The notes under the pieces: model-generated
Database searches by the model: none
The model's input: only the letters and a program-made list of their open reading frames with translations
Told to the model about the DNA's origin: nothing
Position numbers and translations under genes: made by a program
From: Phaeotremella fagi
Lineage: Eukaryota; Basidiomycota; Tremellomycetes; Tremellales; Phaeotremellaceae
Length of the DNA stretch: 64,000 nucleotides
Reading direction: 5' to 3'
Assembly: GCA_001599715.1 (NCBI GenBank)
Contig: BCHU01000001.1
Span: forward strand, 1,845,634 to 1,909,633
Part shown: positions 1 through 10,560 of the stretch, in pieces
Layout: every line of letters begins with the position of its first letter
Numbering within the stretch: the first letter of the stretch is position 1

Positions 1-174
1 GGTATGCAAAGCGGAGCTTATGCCGTAGATGATGAAGATGGCGAAGCAGATTTGGAGGTTTGGTCACGTCCTCGGCCCCCTGGTGTTCCGATCTTTGTTG
101 CTATGAGAGATGGTGCTCTGGTGAGACGGCTTTCCACAGTGTATATGTCAAGGCAGCGTAGAGATGCTTTCTAA
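1..174 (+). CDS. 3' end of an unidentified gene (partial)
   Basis: An open frame enters from the left edge and closes at a TAA at 172-174, giving about 57 visible residues. The piece has an acidic stretch (VDDEDGEADLEVW), then a Pro/Arg-rich segment (SRPRPPGVPIF), and ends in a basic tail (YMSRQRRDAF). No domain is recognisable from this fragment. It converges on the chitin synthase gene, whose stop lies about 150 bp further on. It is read as coding because the frame is open to the window edge and lies where the chitin synthase frame has already ended. The piece could also be only the last exon of a spliced gene. Confidence 0.45.
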   Translation, partial: GMQSGAYAVDDEDGEADLEVWSRPRPPGVPIFVAMRDGALVRRLSTVYMSRQRRDAF

Positions 175-325
175 CGCTGGAGAAGAAATAAGAAATGCGT
201 CGATAAACGCCTCTTCCAGTTCTGAATGACGATAAAGTACTATGATCAAGGTTACATATAGCTTCCATTGGGAGATAAAAGTATGATCCGGATATCTTCT
301 ATAATTCTCTGATGATGATGATAGT

Positions 326-3300
326 CTATCGGACGAATAGATTGACGATCAAGTATAAAGTTGCGCAAATAAAACGGAAGATGGCCATTCCTGCCACAAA
401 CACTGAAGGTATTCAGTAGTTGCAAATATTTGGACACCTACCGAGAACTATGAGCATGAATATGCCACTTCGACTATTTCCGCCGTCCGTAAAGGTTGAT
501 GAGGAATCACCCCCTGCTAAGATGACACTGGCCAGCAGCGCGTTCGAAAGCGACCACAATAGAAGAAGCTGATTGAGTGTCAGTGATTGCAACTAATTTT
601 TGAAAGAGCCAGCTCACATTCGTCCTGAAATTCGCCTGATCATGAGATATTTAGTTAGCGGACCAAAACTTTGGATTATAGAATACGCACGTAAGTATCC
701 TTTTGCTGCTGTTCGGTTTGTGTCTTCTTCGGGGGGAGTTCCTCATCGTCAACCTTTGCTCTTTTTAAGCGGATGTTATCGAGAGCGTCTTGATATGCTA
801 TATCAATATCTTGCTGAGCTGAGACTAGCTCGACTTCTACATTTCTGCCAACTCCTTGAACGGCCCCAAGGTCTACAGCTTGAACTGTATCGGCACCTTT
901 TGTACCCCAGGAGAGATCATGCCTGAAGAATGAATCAGCAGGGTTATCTCCGATAAAACACGACTCACAAATTTGAGTAAGCGTACTAATTTTAGACGTT
1001 AGCTAGTAAACGTGACGGAATACCTAGACCACTCACGACATTCAGCTATAGATTGTATGAGTCAGTGACGATGAAGGTTAGCTTCGTGGATGTGACTTAC
1101 GACATTGATGTATGCTTTCGCTCCTCGTCAGCTTTTTTTCCAAAATATGTCGCCATTGGCATAGACTCACTGGGAGAGAACAAAATGTACTGGGCAAAAC
1201 AAGTGATCAAGTGCCTAAAAAGTCAACGCCCATCTCACTTTGTTTACTTACCAAGGATCCAGAGCAAGGATACTGGAAATAATGTAGACCCCATATGTTG
1301 AGCCAAGAGAGATTACCATACGTGCATAAACCGGCGACGACAGATCTTGAACAGCTTGTATAGCACACAAAACCGCACATACAAGCATGCTGTAACATGT
1401 CAGAGAAACATCTTCAATCCATAATGAGCTTACTAAGTTGTGAGCAGCGCAAAGAAATATATTGTAGCTTTGTACTTCCACGGAGAGCTTTATATCAGGA
1501 ATCAGCCCCGCAAGAAAAGAAAACATCTCTAACATACCCTTGAGGTCTGTTCCCCATCGCAAATATGAAGCACGCTCCTAAAGCCCCGAGGTATCCATAC
1601 TTGGGTTTGAGACCGGTCAGTTCAACAAGAGAGATCTGAAGTAAAAAATGTTACTTACTTGAGCGATGGTGTTTAAGATATTGATATGTGGGATGTTGAA
1701 GCTGCTACCTTCAAGAGAACTTGTAAGTATGACCTGCGTAATGTGTAAGTATAAGTATGCATTCACCGTGACTTACGAAGAAGATATAAAACATGGCGAG
1801 CGAAAACCAAGTGAACATCAAATTCAACGCGTTATAAACAGATTCCAACATCAAAGCCAGCTTTCTGGGTAACGAATGATCTGAGTCCCATATTTGAGCC
1901 ACATGAATAAGAGAGTATACCTGTACAGTATCGGTCAGTCCTGAAATACCTCACACCTGTAGGAGTACTCTTACAGCGGCAAAAAATGACCCATTCAGCC
2001 ACCTATGAAGAAATTAAGTTGGGGTTTCTGGTTTTCTTTCACATACCTTCTGCGTTGGCCGATGAACTCTGGTATCGTATCGGGACAATCGGTCTCCCCA
2101 ACAGCGGCTTTGACAAACTTCAGAACCCACGAATTGTTTTTCTTAGCACTGCTCAAGAGATCAGCTTCTTCGATCTCAAGTGCACTCGAGCACTTACACA
2201 ATTTCGAAACACAGGATACGGTCTTCTGCTAGGTACTGGGACTCATCAGAAAACTGCCAAAGAATAAGAAGAACGTAATCATACCCTATTGGTCGACATC
2301 AGTCTATAAACGATACAATGTTAGGTCAGAGCTCACTCACATGTTTGCCGTGAACGTATCCGCCTTCCCGGTATTCAGTTGTTCTCCCTGGAAATAAGAC
2401 GCCAGGGGACCAGTACCATCCGCGTTGTTTTGTAGAGCAATCCACTATCTCTGTCAATAACTGAGACTCAATTTCTTGGCAGCAGCTCACCCGATATGCC
2501 GAGAACGCTCCAGGCAGAACGGTACAATATCCAAACAAGCTTTCCATCGGTTTATCGAGGATATTTGACATTTTGTACTCAAAGCATTGAGCCGCCACTG
2601 GCTTATCAGCATTGTTCTTAAAGCTGCCATACCTAGAGGATTGAGCAGACCTCGCCAAGTTTTCCCTTTGAACGTCGCAATCTCGCCACAAGCACCGCCC
2701 ACGTTGGAATTGATATCAAAGGCTTTCCACAGATAATAGAGTGATTTTGGCGCAGGCATGGTTCCAACGTCAAGCAGAATGCATATGTTGGGCTAAAAAG
2801 TCACGTCATTTAGGTGAAAATCAAGCTGGTTCTTGAAAGGTAACTCACGGAAAGGAGAGGAGCAAAAGCATTAAAAAACCATCGATGAGAATTGATTTTC
2901 CTGGCCTGAGAAAACGATTAGCTCAACCGGGAAGGAGACTGGGAGAAGATGATACGCACGTTGTTCTCCTTCATACAAAATATTATCTGACAGGGAACGA
3001 TTCCCTTATCAGGATACTTGAAGTGCAAATCTGAGTCAAGGGCAAAACTGGTGGTGTATTCGAAAACATGAGCCGTCACAGGTCGGCTTTTAACCATATT
3101 TGTCATGGCACCTTCTTTGTCAGCAGTTTCAGGACCTCTACTCACCTTCCTGAAAAACTCCTAGAGCCGCGAGGCAATCCAATACCCGAGGGTTGACGGC
3201 TTTTCGCCCATCAGCTACAATGCAAACCACGATCTGTTTGACGTCAATTGATGTTCCAAACGGTTTAACTCTACCTTTTGCCATCCATCTCTACCCCATA

Positions 3301-4667
3301 CTCTCGAGTTCTTCCTGCCACACAAGTGTGCAACATTTTTCATGACCCCATATAACGTCCTGCAGAAAAGTTCAGCGTTTTCATTGTACATCGTAATGAC
3401 GATGAACATCTCGGTTTGACGAGGGGGGTCGAAATAATTTTGACGAAGCCGTAAACCTGAGGTAGGAAATTCGTCTGGATCCGTGGTCACAGCGGTGTAT
3501 CTGTAGTTTTAATCAACTTTCATGAATACGCCGAGGTCACATGAGGTGGCCATAACCTTACCTCGTGCTTTTCTGCTCCTCTACACCTTTTACAGGGAGA
3601 AACTGCGCCAATCTTGTTGGTATTGGCATGTCGACAGCGAAAAACCCGTTGTCGTCTAAAATTGCAGTTTGTTTAATTCTTCTATGACCGGCTGCATTGT
3701 GCTCTCGCCTTCCTACACGACCAGACGGAGCTGGCCCGAAATGTTGCGTAGCCGACGGTCCCAAGTCTGGACTTTTCTCGTTGAAGGAGGTTGATTCGGT
3801 TGCAGATTGAAAATGTTTCGAGGGCTTATCCAGCACAGACATCGTTGGATACGCATTTGAGCCTTGGAACGGTGGTAATGAGAGATCGCCTTCATCTAAA
3901 CCGTTGAAACCGAGGGAGGACAATTTCTCATTCCACTCTTGCTGATCAACCGCCTTTGGCGTTCCGGTGAGAAAAGCTTTTTCTACGTCGTCTTCACCAG
4001 TTGTTCTCTCATTTCCGTAATCGAAACTATCATCACCTCCAGGCGAGGGTGACCTTGACAAACGGCGATCGTAAGCATTGTATTGAGCTGTAGCAAAACG
4101 AACTGTGTTGGATTGGGTAAATCCAATCGCCAATTCGGGATGATTTGGATCTGGTGGTGGAAGGTAGGAGGGCGCTGGTTGAAGTTGTTGATAAGGGGTA
4201 TCTTGGACATGTTCTCCTCTTGACCGAGCCAATGCTGCCTCGAAGAAAGGTAAACGTGAAGGGGTCGAATTGTGCGACGATGAAGTTACATGGGAAAGGA
4301 CCGATGCAGCTGCTGTACGAGGGGGCGGAGATGTGTAAGGTGGTTCATATGGATTGCTCTGAGGGATAGCGTAGGCCCCACCATTTGGCCCATATACGAG
4401 ACGACGAGGATCCTGAAAAGGGTCTGAGTGACCTGTTTGCGAAGGAGCGTTGTAGTGAGGTGCAGCGACATTACGATCGTGGTCATTAGAATATGCTGCA
4501 GGCATAGACCCTGGGATGTTATAATAGGCAGGTGCTGGGGAAGGCCCACGACTGCTGTTCTGGTTCGGATAAGACGGTGATTGTTGTGCATGTTGCTGAT
4601 CTAGTGGAGGGAGGGGTTGAAGATATGAGCGAACCTGCGGTGGAGGTTTCCGAGAGGAAGCTGGCAT
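326..4667 (-). CDS. Chitin synthase (division 1, class I-III type)
   Basis: Polymerises UDP-GlcNAc into chitin at the plasma membrane. The gene is split by many short introns. Exon 1 encodes a long Pro/Ser/Gln-rich N-terminal region of about 370 residues. The next exons give the Chitin_synth_1 N-terminal motif ([20 protein letters not shown]) and the catalytic region, including [50 protein letters not shown] and [13 protein letters not shown]. The hallmark QRRRW is present but split by an intron near 2010-2056, and is followed by LNGSFFAA. Membrane segments follow near the C-terminus ([20 protein letters not shown], then a last helix ending NLFVR before TAG at 326-328). The family C-terminal motif reads SWGTKGAD near 850-920. 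The start at 4667 ([10 protein letters not shown]) is the first ATG of the open frame that begins real protein; an ATG 180 bp upstream would add residues encoded by a CATT microsatellite and is unlikely. The exact CHS paralogue cannot be named by eye. Confidence 0.93.
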
Positions 4668-5054
4668 GTTGACGTTGATGCTGTTGGTGAGAAGGTGAAT
4701 GTGGAGATGGAGATGGCGATAAGAAGGAAGATATGAGTGTTGAGATGAATAAATGAATGAATGAATGAATGAATGAATGGAACAAGTAGCGTCTCTGTCT
4801 AGCTTGTTTGTTACTTGGATGATTATTGACGCGATAAAATCAGTCACGTGGAACTATTACGTAAGTTTGAGTTTTGCCACGTGTAATATCAGGCACGAAT
4901 CACCATTCACGAAGGAAATATATTTATACCTTGGCGATACAGAACAATCAACATCAACTTGTTATAACATCATCAAATAGCAGTAGTGAGTATCCATGTT
5001 GGAAGCAAATGTTCACCCAAATCCACTAGTATTAATAAGGAGTGACGAAACGCT
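4668..5054. promoter_or_regulatory. Divergent promoter between chitin synthase and the Arb1-like gene
   Basis: This 387-bp spacer separates two divergent genes. It holds two CACGTG palindromes, at 4845-4850 and 4878-4883, whose starts are 33 bp apart. CACGTG is the core site of bHLH factors of the Cbf1/Tye7 type. The TATA-like string atatatttatac is at 4918-4929. The factor that binds is not shown by the sequence. Confidence 0.45.
4751..4780. repeat. AATG tetranucleotide microsatellite
   Basis: About seven copies of AATG (CATT on the minus strand) lie 85-115 bp upstream of the chitin synthase start, probably within its 5' leader. It is a likely length polymorphism between strains. Confidence 0.85.
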
Positions 5055-7062
5055 ATGGACCTGGTCAACCTTCACTTTCCACCTTCTGCTCTTTTGACAT
5101 TTCCTCCTTTTCCAACTTTGCCATCAGGTGTTAACATCGTCAAATTCCAAGATTGGCAACCTCAAGGTGTATGGTTCCCGTTGGATGAAGAGAATGAGAA
5201 CCATTTGTCACTTGCAGAGGGTCAAGAGAATCAAGTCGATGAACGCGAACCTCATCACGCTTCTGGTCAAATGCTCATCTCCCTTGAATTCGATACTAGC
5301 TTGGAGGCCAAAGCTTCTCGACGTTCGGCAAGATTGCTTCGCCACAAAGCCGAAACCATGGTTCCAAAGGAGGACTGCTTGAAAATAGGAGAGTCTCCTG
5401 CTTGGAAAGAACCCGATTTTGCTTGCAGAGAAACGTTCGATATGTAAGTTATTGACTCAATCCAATGACGCGCAAACTAATTCGTTTCTCGTTAAGATCC
5501 CAACCTCCTTTCTCCCGTTGTAAGTTTGGATATCCCACTGCAGGAACATTACTTATGTGTATCTCAAGTATTACAAGCCACCAGAGAATTTATCTTCTCG
5601 AGAAGGGAGTTTTTCCGATTCAACAGACACAAATCATTATTCAGTCAGGTATGTTGTGGACTATTCCCCATTGTTTCACCGTTCGATAATGTTGTCTAAA
5701 TCAAACTATCAGCTCCGACGATCATTTGGAATCGACAGTCTATACAATGGAAATCACTGGTCTGGATCAGGTCCAGATGGTCTCCCTTATACACCCCCAA
5801 GTCGTGTCCAGAGAGGTCGAGGAACCGAAAACCCAGAAGGTGATCTGGATGAAGCTTGCGTTCTTCTTTCGCGCCCTGAGACATCCGTAAGAGGCTTCTT
5901 GGCTTTAGCCAGGCGAGAGGCTGAGTCTGGGTGGTAGGTGTTGACTGCTGAAATTGGTGTACTGTCTTGCTGAACATTTCGCAGGGACTTTCAACCGGCA
6001 TACACACTTGCTCGTAAGCTAGACAGCTTCTAATCCACTTTCAACTGACCTGACCGAATTATAGAAATCACTTCAGCATTTCTAGCGTATCTTATTCACT
6101 GGAATGTCTTTCCTGAACCCCATATATTAGCTGGTATCCAAACAGCATCAGAAATCGCCAGAGCCGCCCCACAAAGCTTACTTAACGCGAAACTTTTGGA
6201 AGATGCGTTGACAGATGGTTTGGGATGGAATTGTGGATCATGGATTATGTGGGGTGGATCTTATGGAAATCGCGTCAAGGCAGAAGATTCCTGGAATTCT
6301 GAACCACTGAAGTTTGACACTTCACAAGAAGACGCAGCAGATGCAGCCGGTTGGACGGTCGATCCCGGTACGTCAATTTCAACGAGAGAATCATTGACTC
6401 TGCTTTCTTTAGTTTCTTCTCCAACATTAGTCACGTTAAAACCACACGAGAGTGAGTGATAATTCGTTGTGGCAATACTCAACTAACACAACATCTTCAG
6501 TTTGTGATGGGATGTCAAAACTTGCCTCACCGATTGATCTCAGTCACGTCCAACTCATTCATTACATTCCGTTCTCTCGTCGTATCATTATCGCCGTCGA
6601 AAAACCCAGTCTCAATCAAGCCAAGGCACCATTCTATGCCACGAACTTGCTGAAGATCGTTACCAAGAATGCTCCATGGACGTCTGAAGAAGGATGGAAA
6701 AGGCACCGTCCGAATGTTTCAACAATGAGCGATTTTGAAGACAACAGTGATGAAGACATTGGAAATGACACTAAATGCGTCGTCTTTGAGGAAGAACAAG
6801 CTACTATCGACGAGCCTCATGAGTTGAGCATATGGGTTGAGACCCACAAATTGGGTAGTCTAGCTCGTGGGGGCGAGGAATTAGTTGGAATGGGTTTAAG
6901 AGGGAGATGGGCACAGTTTGGCTTAGAAAATGGAGAGGGTTACGAAAAATGGTGGGCTTTTCAAGACAAAGATTGTAAGTCAAATTATTCGATGTGCATT
7001 ACTGAGCTTCATCAGACATTCTCCCGTCTTTCTGGCAATCAAAGCCCAAAGACGACAAGTGA
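5055..7062 (+). CDS. Probable Arb1-like protein (Argonaute siRNA chaperone complex)
   Basis: Several exons can be joined from the ATG at 5055 to TGA at 7060-7062. The frame includes a charged N-terminal part, a block reading TREFIFSRREFFRFNRHKS, and a central block AFLAYLIHWNVFPE followed by an Ala-rich helix and GSWIMWGGSY. It ends ILPSFWQSKPKDDK. The central block resembles the F-x-x-Y-x-L/I-x-x-x-V-x-P-E signature and following helix of the Arb1 family, which in fission yeast works with Argonaute in siRNA loading and heterochromatin. The ILPSFW end also suits that family. No catalytic site is expected. The assignment rests on remembered family pattern and is moderate; the alternative is an uncharacterised fungal protein. 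It lies directly beside the retroelement-rich desert at 7063-12443. Confidence 0.5.
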
Positions 7063-7510
7063 TAGAAGTATACGATGTTGTTGTAAGAAATCATAAGTGT
7101 ATTCTGTATATATCCCGCACTTCGATAAATCTTTCCCGTATGCAGTCTGTTTATGCATAGTTTCGATAAATAGACTATCTGGAATTCTGAAGCACTCTTC
7201 ACTCCCTCGCTACCACATCATCATGCCACGAACAGCTTTCATCTCGCAGCTGATAATCAGTACGGAGCTCTTGTCGTTGGCTTGATTTTCAAAGCGGTCA
7301 TTGCGAAATCGGATGGATAAACAAAAAAAAGGTATCTTACGGAAACGTATGGAGTCTTTGATGTGGAACTTGCTGTTTGATCTTTGTCCGATTCAAGACA
7401 AAGACACGTATAGGTCAGTAAACAGACGTCATGATAGTAAATGGTGCTCAAAGAGAGTCGTTTGCATCAATACACTCCGGGCTGAAGAGTCTGTGGAGAG
7501 CTTCGATGGG

Positions 7511-7545
<35 letters not shown>

Positions 7546-8318
7546 CCCTTCTTGATGAGTTTCTATCGTTATCCATGTAGTCCGACTTCAATGTCAGTTG
7601 CTGATTTGTATTTTGTTTCTTTTGTTTCAGCTTTCATGTAACGTTGTGAACACGGTTCATGCTTCAAGGTATCATCTCAACCAAGAAGAAGAGGGTTCAA
7701 CTACAGTGATAACCCCTTAGAAGCAGCTGAACTTTCTTTGATTGTATGCAACAAATTGATCATCAATAACTGACTTATTTGAATACAGCTGCTCTGGTTT
7801 GATTAAAATAACATCTTCAACACGGACAATGGGGGCATTCTTCGTACACATCCATCCACTGATGTTCTGCTACAACTCTGCCTTTATACCGCAAATTGGG
7901 CGAGATTGGTCCAGCGAGGTTGTTTCCGTGGAATGTTTTCGATAATCAGAATGCTTACAATCTGAAGGGAGATGGGGGAGATCTATCTTGTGATGACAAC
8001 CAAAAATGTCATGCTTGTGATGTACGAAACAGAAAGTGCATATAACGTTTTTTTTTAGAGATAAATACCTCAATGTTTTGTGAAGACCATGAATAAATGG
8101 GCTGCAACGGTACCACTTACTTGACCAAAAGGTACAATATTCCACCAATTGGTAATTGATTGAAATTCTGTCATATACTAGTGTTCGACAGGGTCGTAGC
8201 ATGTTCAGCGAAACGAAAGTCCAGCGTGTTTCGTAGCGCTCGTGCCATATCTTTACTTTTATTCAATGCTTGATTTTGATCGAAGCATATCGCGAAACAA
8301 AATGGAATTAATGTGTAT
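7063..8318. other. Gene-free stretch with poly-T tract
   Basis: No convincing gene is seen. A short frame at about 7241-7309 reads AADNQYGALVVGLIFKAVI but is isolated. A run of 32 T lies at 7512-7543, flanked by GGGC and GCCC. A minus-strand frame at 7870-8202 (about 110 codons) is Cys/His-rich but matches nothing recognised and has no clear splice context. The region may hold a decayed gene or a retrocopy. Confidence 0.4.
7512..7543. repeat. Homopolymer T tract (32 nt)
   Basis: An uninterrupted run of 32 T bases with flanks gatgggc and gccccttc, the longest homopolymer in the window. On the minus strand it reads as a poly-A tract following the sequence at higher coordinates. Confidence 0.95.
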
Positions 8319-8401
8319 TGTTAGAACTGTTATGACTCGGTCATAACCCATGCTACTAGAAGGGGATACAAATAAGAATTCATCACACATTGATCAAAGA
8401 C

Positions 8402-8463
8402 ATATGATTAGAACCTTGATTGATTAGAAGAACATGACTAGAAGCTCGATTGGTAGAAGAATC
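8402..8463 (+). repeat. Imperfect direct repeat inside the LTR-like segment
   Basis: Two tandem, diverged copies of about 30 bp share the pattern atgattagaa..cttgattg..tagaagaa, then atgactagaa..ctcgattg..tagaagaa. They look like an old local duplication. Confidence 0.55.
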
Positions 8464-8649
8464 ATGAGTCTGTAATGAATTCGTAACACGGAATCAGATT
8501 GGCGTAACATGTTTCTCTCCGCGAATTAATACTTCCACCCTTTGATGAAACTTCCGCTCAGATAGTGACAATTCCGCTATTCATGAGATAGTTTCATACG
8601 AATCCCTCGTTCAGACATATATATAGGACACTTATTTTACTACTTTGTA

Positions 8650-9290
8650 TTTCTTTTCCTTAGCTTTGGATCTCACGACAGAAGGTCTAAACCCTTCGTT
8701 TTTCATCCCTAATCATTTATCCCTTTTAGTTCATAGTCTTTTACCCTCTGACTTATACTATTAACCATACAACATATAACTCGTCTACAACGTAGTCATT
8801 TATATTTTATGTATGTGACACTGTTTTTACTTCTTTCATTTCCTTTTTCTTAACTTTGGATCTCACGACAGAAGGTCTAAACCCTTCATTTTCCATCCCT
8901 AATCCTTTATCCTTTTTGAGTTCATAGTCTTTTACTGTCTGACTTATAATATCAACCAATCAAGTTATATCTCGTGTCATGTACCGTAGTTTAGTTTCGA
9001 TTCCCTTTCTTTGTTTCTTTCTTTTTGCTTCTTCTCAAATAAAAACACATCATTCTTTTTGTATACCTGTAGAGTACAGCACCTTTAAAGTACAGCGCCT
9101 GTGAAGTACAGCGCCTGTGAAGTACAGCGCCTGTGAAGTACAGCGCCTGTAAAGTACAGCACCTGTGATTCAAAGCAGCTGTAATCCTACATATAAAAGG
9201 CGCATTTATTTATCTCTAACTCTTCTTTTCTTTTTCTTAACTTTGGATCTCACGAATAGAAGGTCTGAACCCTTCACTTCTCTTTCACTT
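8650..9290 (+). repeat. Block repeated three times (core ctttggatctcacga)
   Basis: The core ctttggatctcacga followed by agaaggtctaaacccttc (third copy: agaaggtctgaacccttc) begins at about 8664, 8854 and 9241. Copies 1 and 2 are alike over about 135-150 bp, to the cgtag at 8795 and 8989, about 190-194 bp apart; copy 3 is shorter. They look like diverged tandem duplications of a retroelement leader. The string tctacattgtagtcatttatattt near 9513-9536 repeats the end of copy 1 at about 8784-8807. Confidence 0.7.
9072..9184 (+). repeat. 16-bp minisatellite, about 7 units
   Basis: Tandem units of consensus agtacagcgcctgtga run head to tail. Three are identical, and the outer units differ by one to several substitutions. 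There are no spacers between units, so this is not a CRISPR array. It is followed by atataaaagg. Confidence 0.9.
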
Positions 9291-9370
9291 CTTGTTCATA
9301 GTTATTATACATATCTGGCTATATGATTTGATATATCTACATGAACATAACTTAACATATTTATTTGCCA

Positions 9371-10560
9371 CCAATCAGCTCTGCCACAGCTTCTCAATTC
9401 AACTTTGTCTTAGTTCCTTATTCCCTCCGGCAAGTCAGTGATCATCCTAGTCTTAGTCATCACCTCATATCCCTTCATCGTCATCACCGTTTGGGTGAAG
9501 CGTGACATCTCGTCTACATTGTAGTCATTTATATTTAATTAATAATATTTGCCACTTAGTATATCCTCTCATAGTTACAACAATTATTATACTTTTATAC
9601 TATTATACTATTATACTATCATACTATTATACTATCATACTATTATACTAAGTCTATCTTAATTACTCTACTATCATCCATCAACCTCAAGACTTTGTCC
9701 TCGTAGCAAGTCAGTGAACAACCCCCTCTTAACCCCAGTTCCCCCTACGCCCCAGCGCGACATTTCGCTGAATCCTTGACCAATTTCGATATGGATGATG
9801 AAGCTAGTGCATTTGATGTCAAAATCCACAAAGCCACTCATCAACTTAATAAAGACATCACTTATATCATCGAGTCTCGTGCTTGCCACACCATGTTAAA
9901 CGACATCTCTATAATAGTTAGCACTAAAACCAATAAAAACACTCAAATCACTGCTGGGAACAAATCTCTCTCCATACATCAATGGATCTCACTAGTTCTT
10001 CATTTGTTATGATGATTGCATGTTGAAAATCCACTTATCCTTCTTGAAATATTAAATAAGAAGAAGTGATAATGGGACGGAATTTAAGCCTATTAAGGGG
10101 ACCTCTAGTATAAGATCGTGTTTGCCCCACCTGATTTCCACGCTCAAAATCGACGAGTTGAGGGAGTTTACCTCACTGTTCTTAAATGAGTAAGATTTAC
10201 TACTGGTCTACCTAACATTTTGGCTAAAACGACCAATTATACCGCGTATACCACACATAATAACATCCTTATACTTTATATCTTGTCTCAATTCAACTTC
10301 ATCCTTCCTTCTAGCAATTCAGCGATCCTCACAAGTCCTATTCTAGTCTATCCAGTCGTAGTTCACCCACCTGCGCAACATTTCATTGATCAAGAGCCGA
10401 TTGATATTCTAAATACTCGACGGATTACCCAAATCTTTCATCAATTCAACAATGCAGCCAAGTTCAACAGCCTGCAGCAGGTCAACAAAAACATAGTTAT
10501 CCCATTATGAGCTCGACACAATATCCAATATAACGATCGAAGTCCTGACTCTTGTACCGA
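9371..10560 (+). mobile_element. Decayed gag-like leader duplications
   Basis: Three stretches share related wording: around 9391-9510 (ctcaattcaacttt ... gcaagtcagtgatc ... gtgacatctcg), 9684-9800 (gactttgtcc ... gcaagtcagtgaac ... gcgacatttcgctgaatc) and 10288-10410 (ctcaattcaacttc ... gcaattcagcgatc ... gcaacatttcattgatc). They look like copies of one leader plus the start of a short open frame. The longest frames (9776-10012 and 10220-10510) are under 100 codons and contain no zinc knuckle or protease motif. Retroelement origin is inferred from the adjoining LTR-like start. Confidence 0.35.
9590..9655 (+). repeat. ATACTATT/ATACTATC microsatellite
   Basis: An 8-base AT-rich unit (atactatt or atactatc) repeats about seven times, ending at actaagtc. 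It is simple-sequence DNA within the gene desert. Confidence 0.85.

Larger units (their letters stand above)
8319..9370 (+). mobile_element. LTR-like retroelement remnant
   Basis: The segment begins TGTTAGAACTGTTATGAC, a typical TG-type LTR start. An inverted pair GTTATGAC/GTCATAAC lies at 8329-8347. A TATA-like run (tatatata) lies near 8618-8625, followed by a pyrimidine-rich stretch, as in an LTR promoter and R region. Downstream sequence contains a leader-like block repeated three times and a minisatellite. No matching second LTR, clear CA-3' end or target-site duplication could be found by eye, so the right boundary is arbitrary. This is best read as a solo or decayed LTR with rearranged flanks. 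Confidence 0.4.

Noticed and set aside
7980..8045. Zn2Cys6-like C-x2-C-x6-C motif on the plus strand (KCHACDVRNRKC)
   Set aside because: The frame stops two codons later and only half of the six-cysteine cluster is visible, so it is likely a chance match.
9072..9184. CRISPR-like array
   Set aside because: The units are directly adjacent with no unique spacers, are only 16 bp long, and lie in a eukaryotic genome.
9776..10012. 78-codon frame as a real gene
   Set aside because: It is short, has no domain, and shares its 5' wording with two other degraded fragments, so it was described as a retroelement relic instead.
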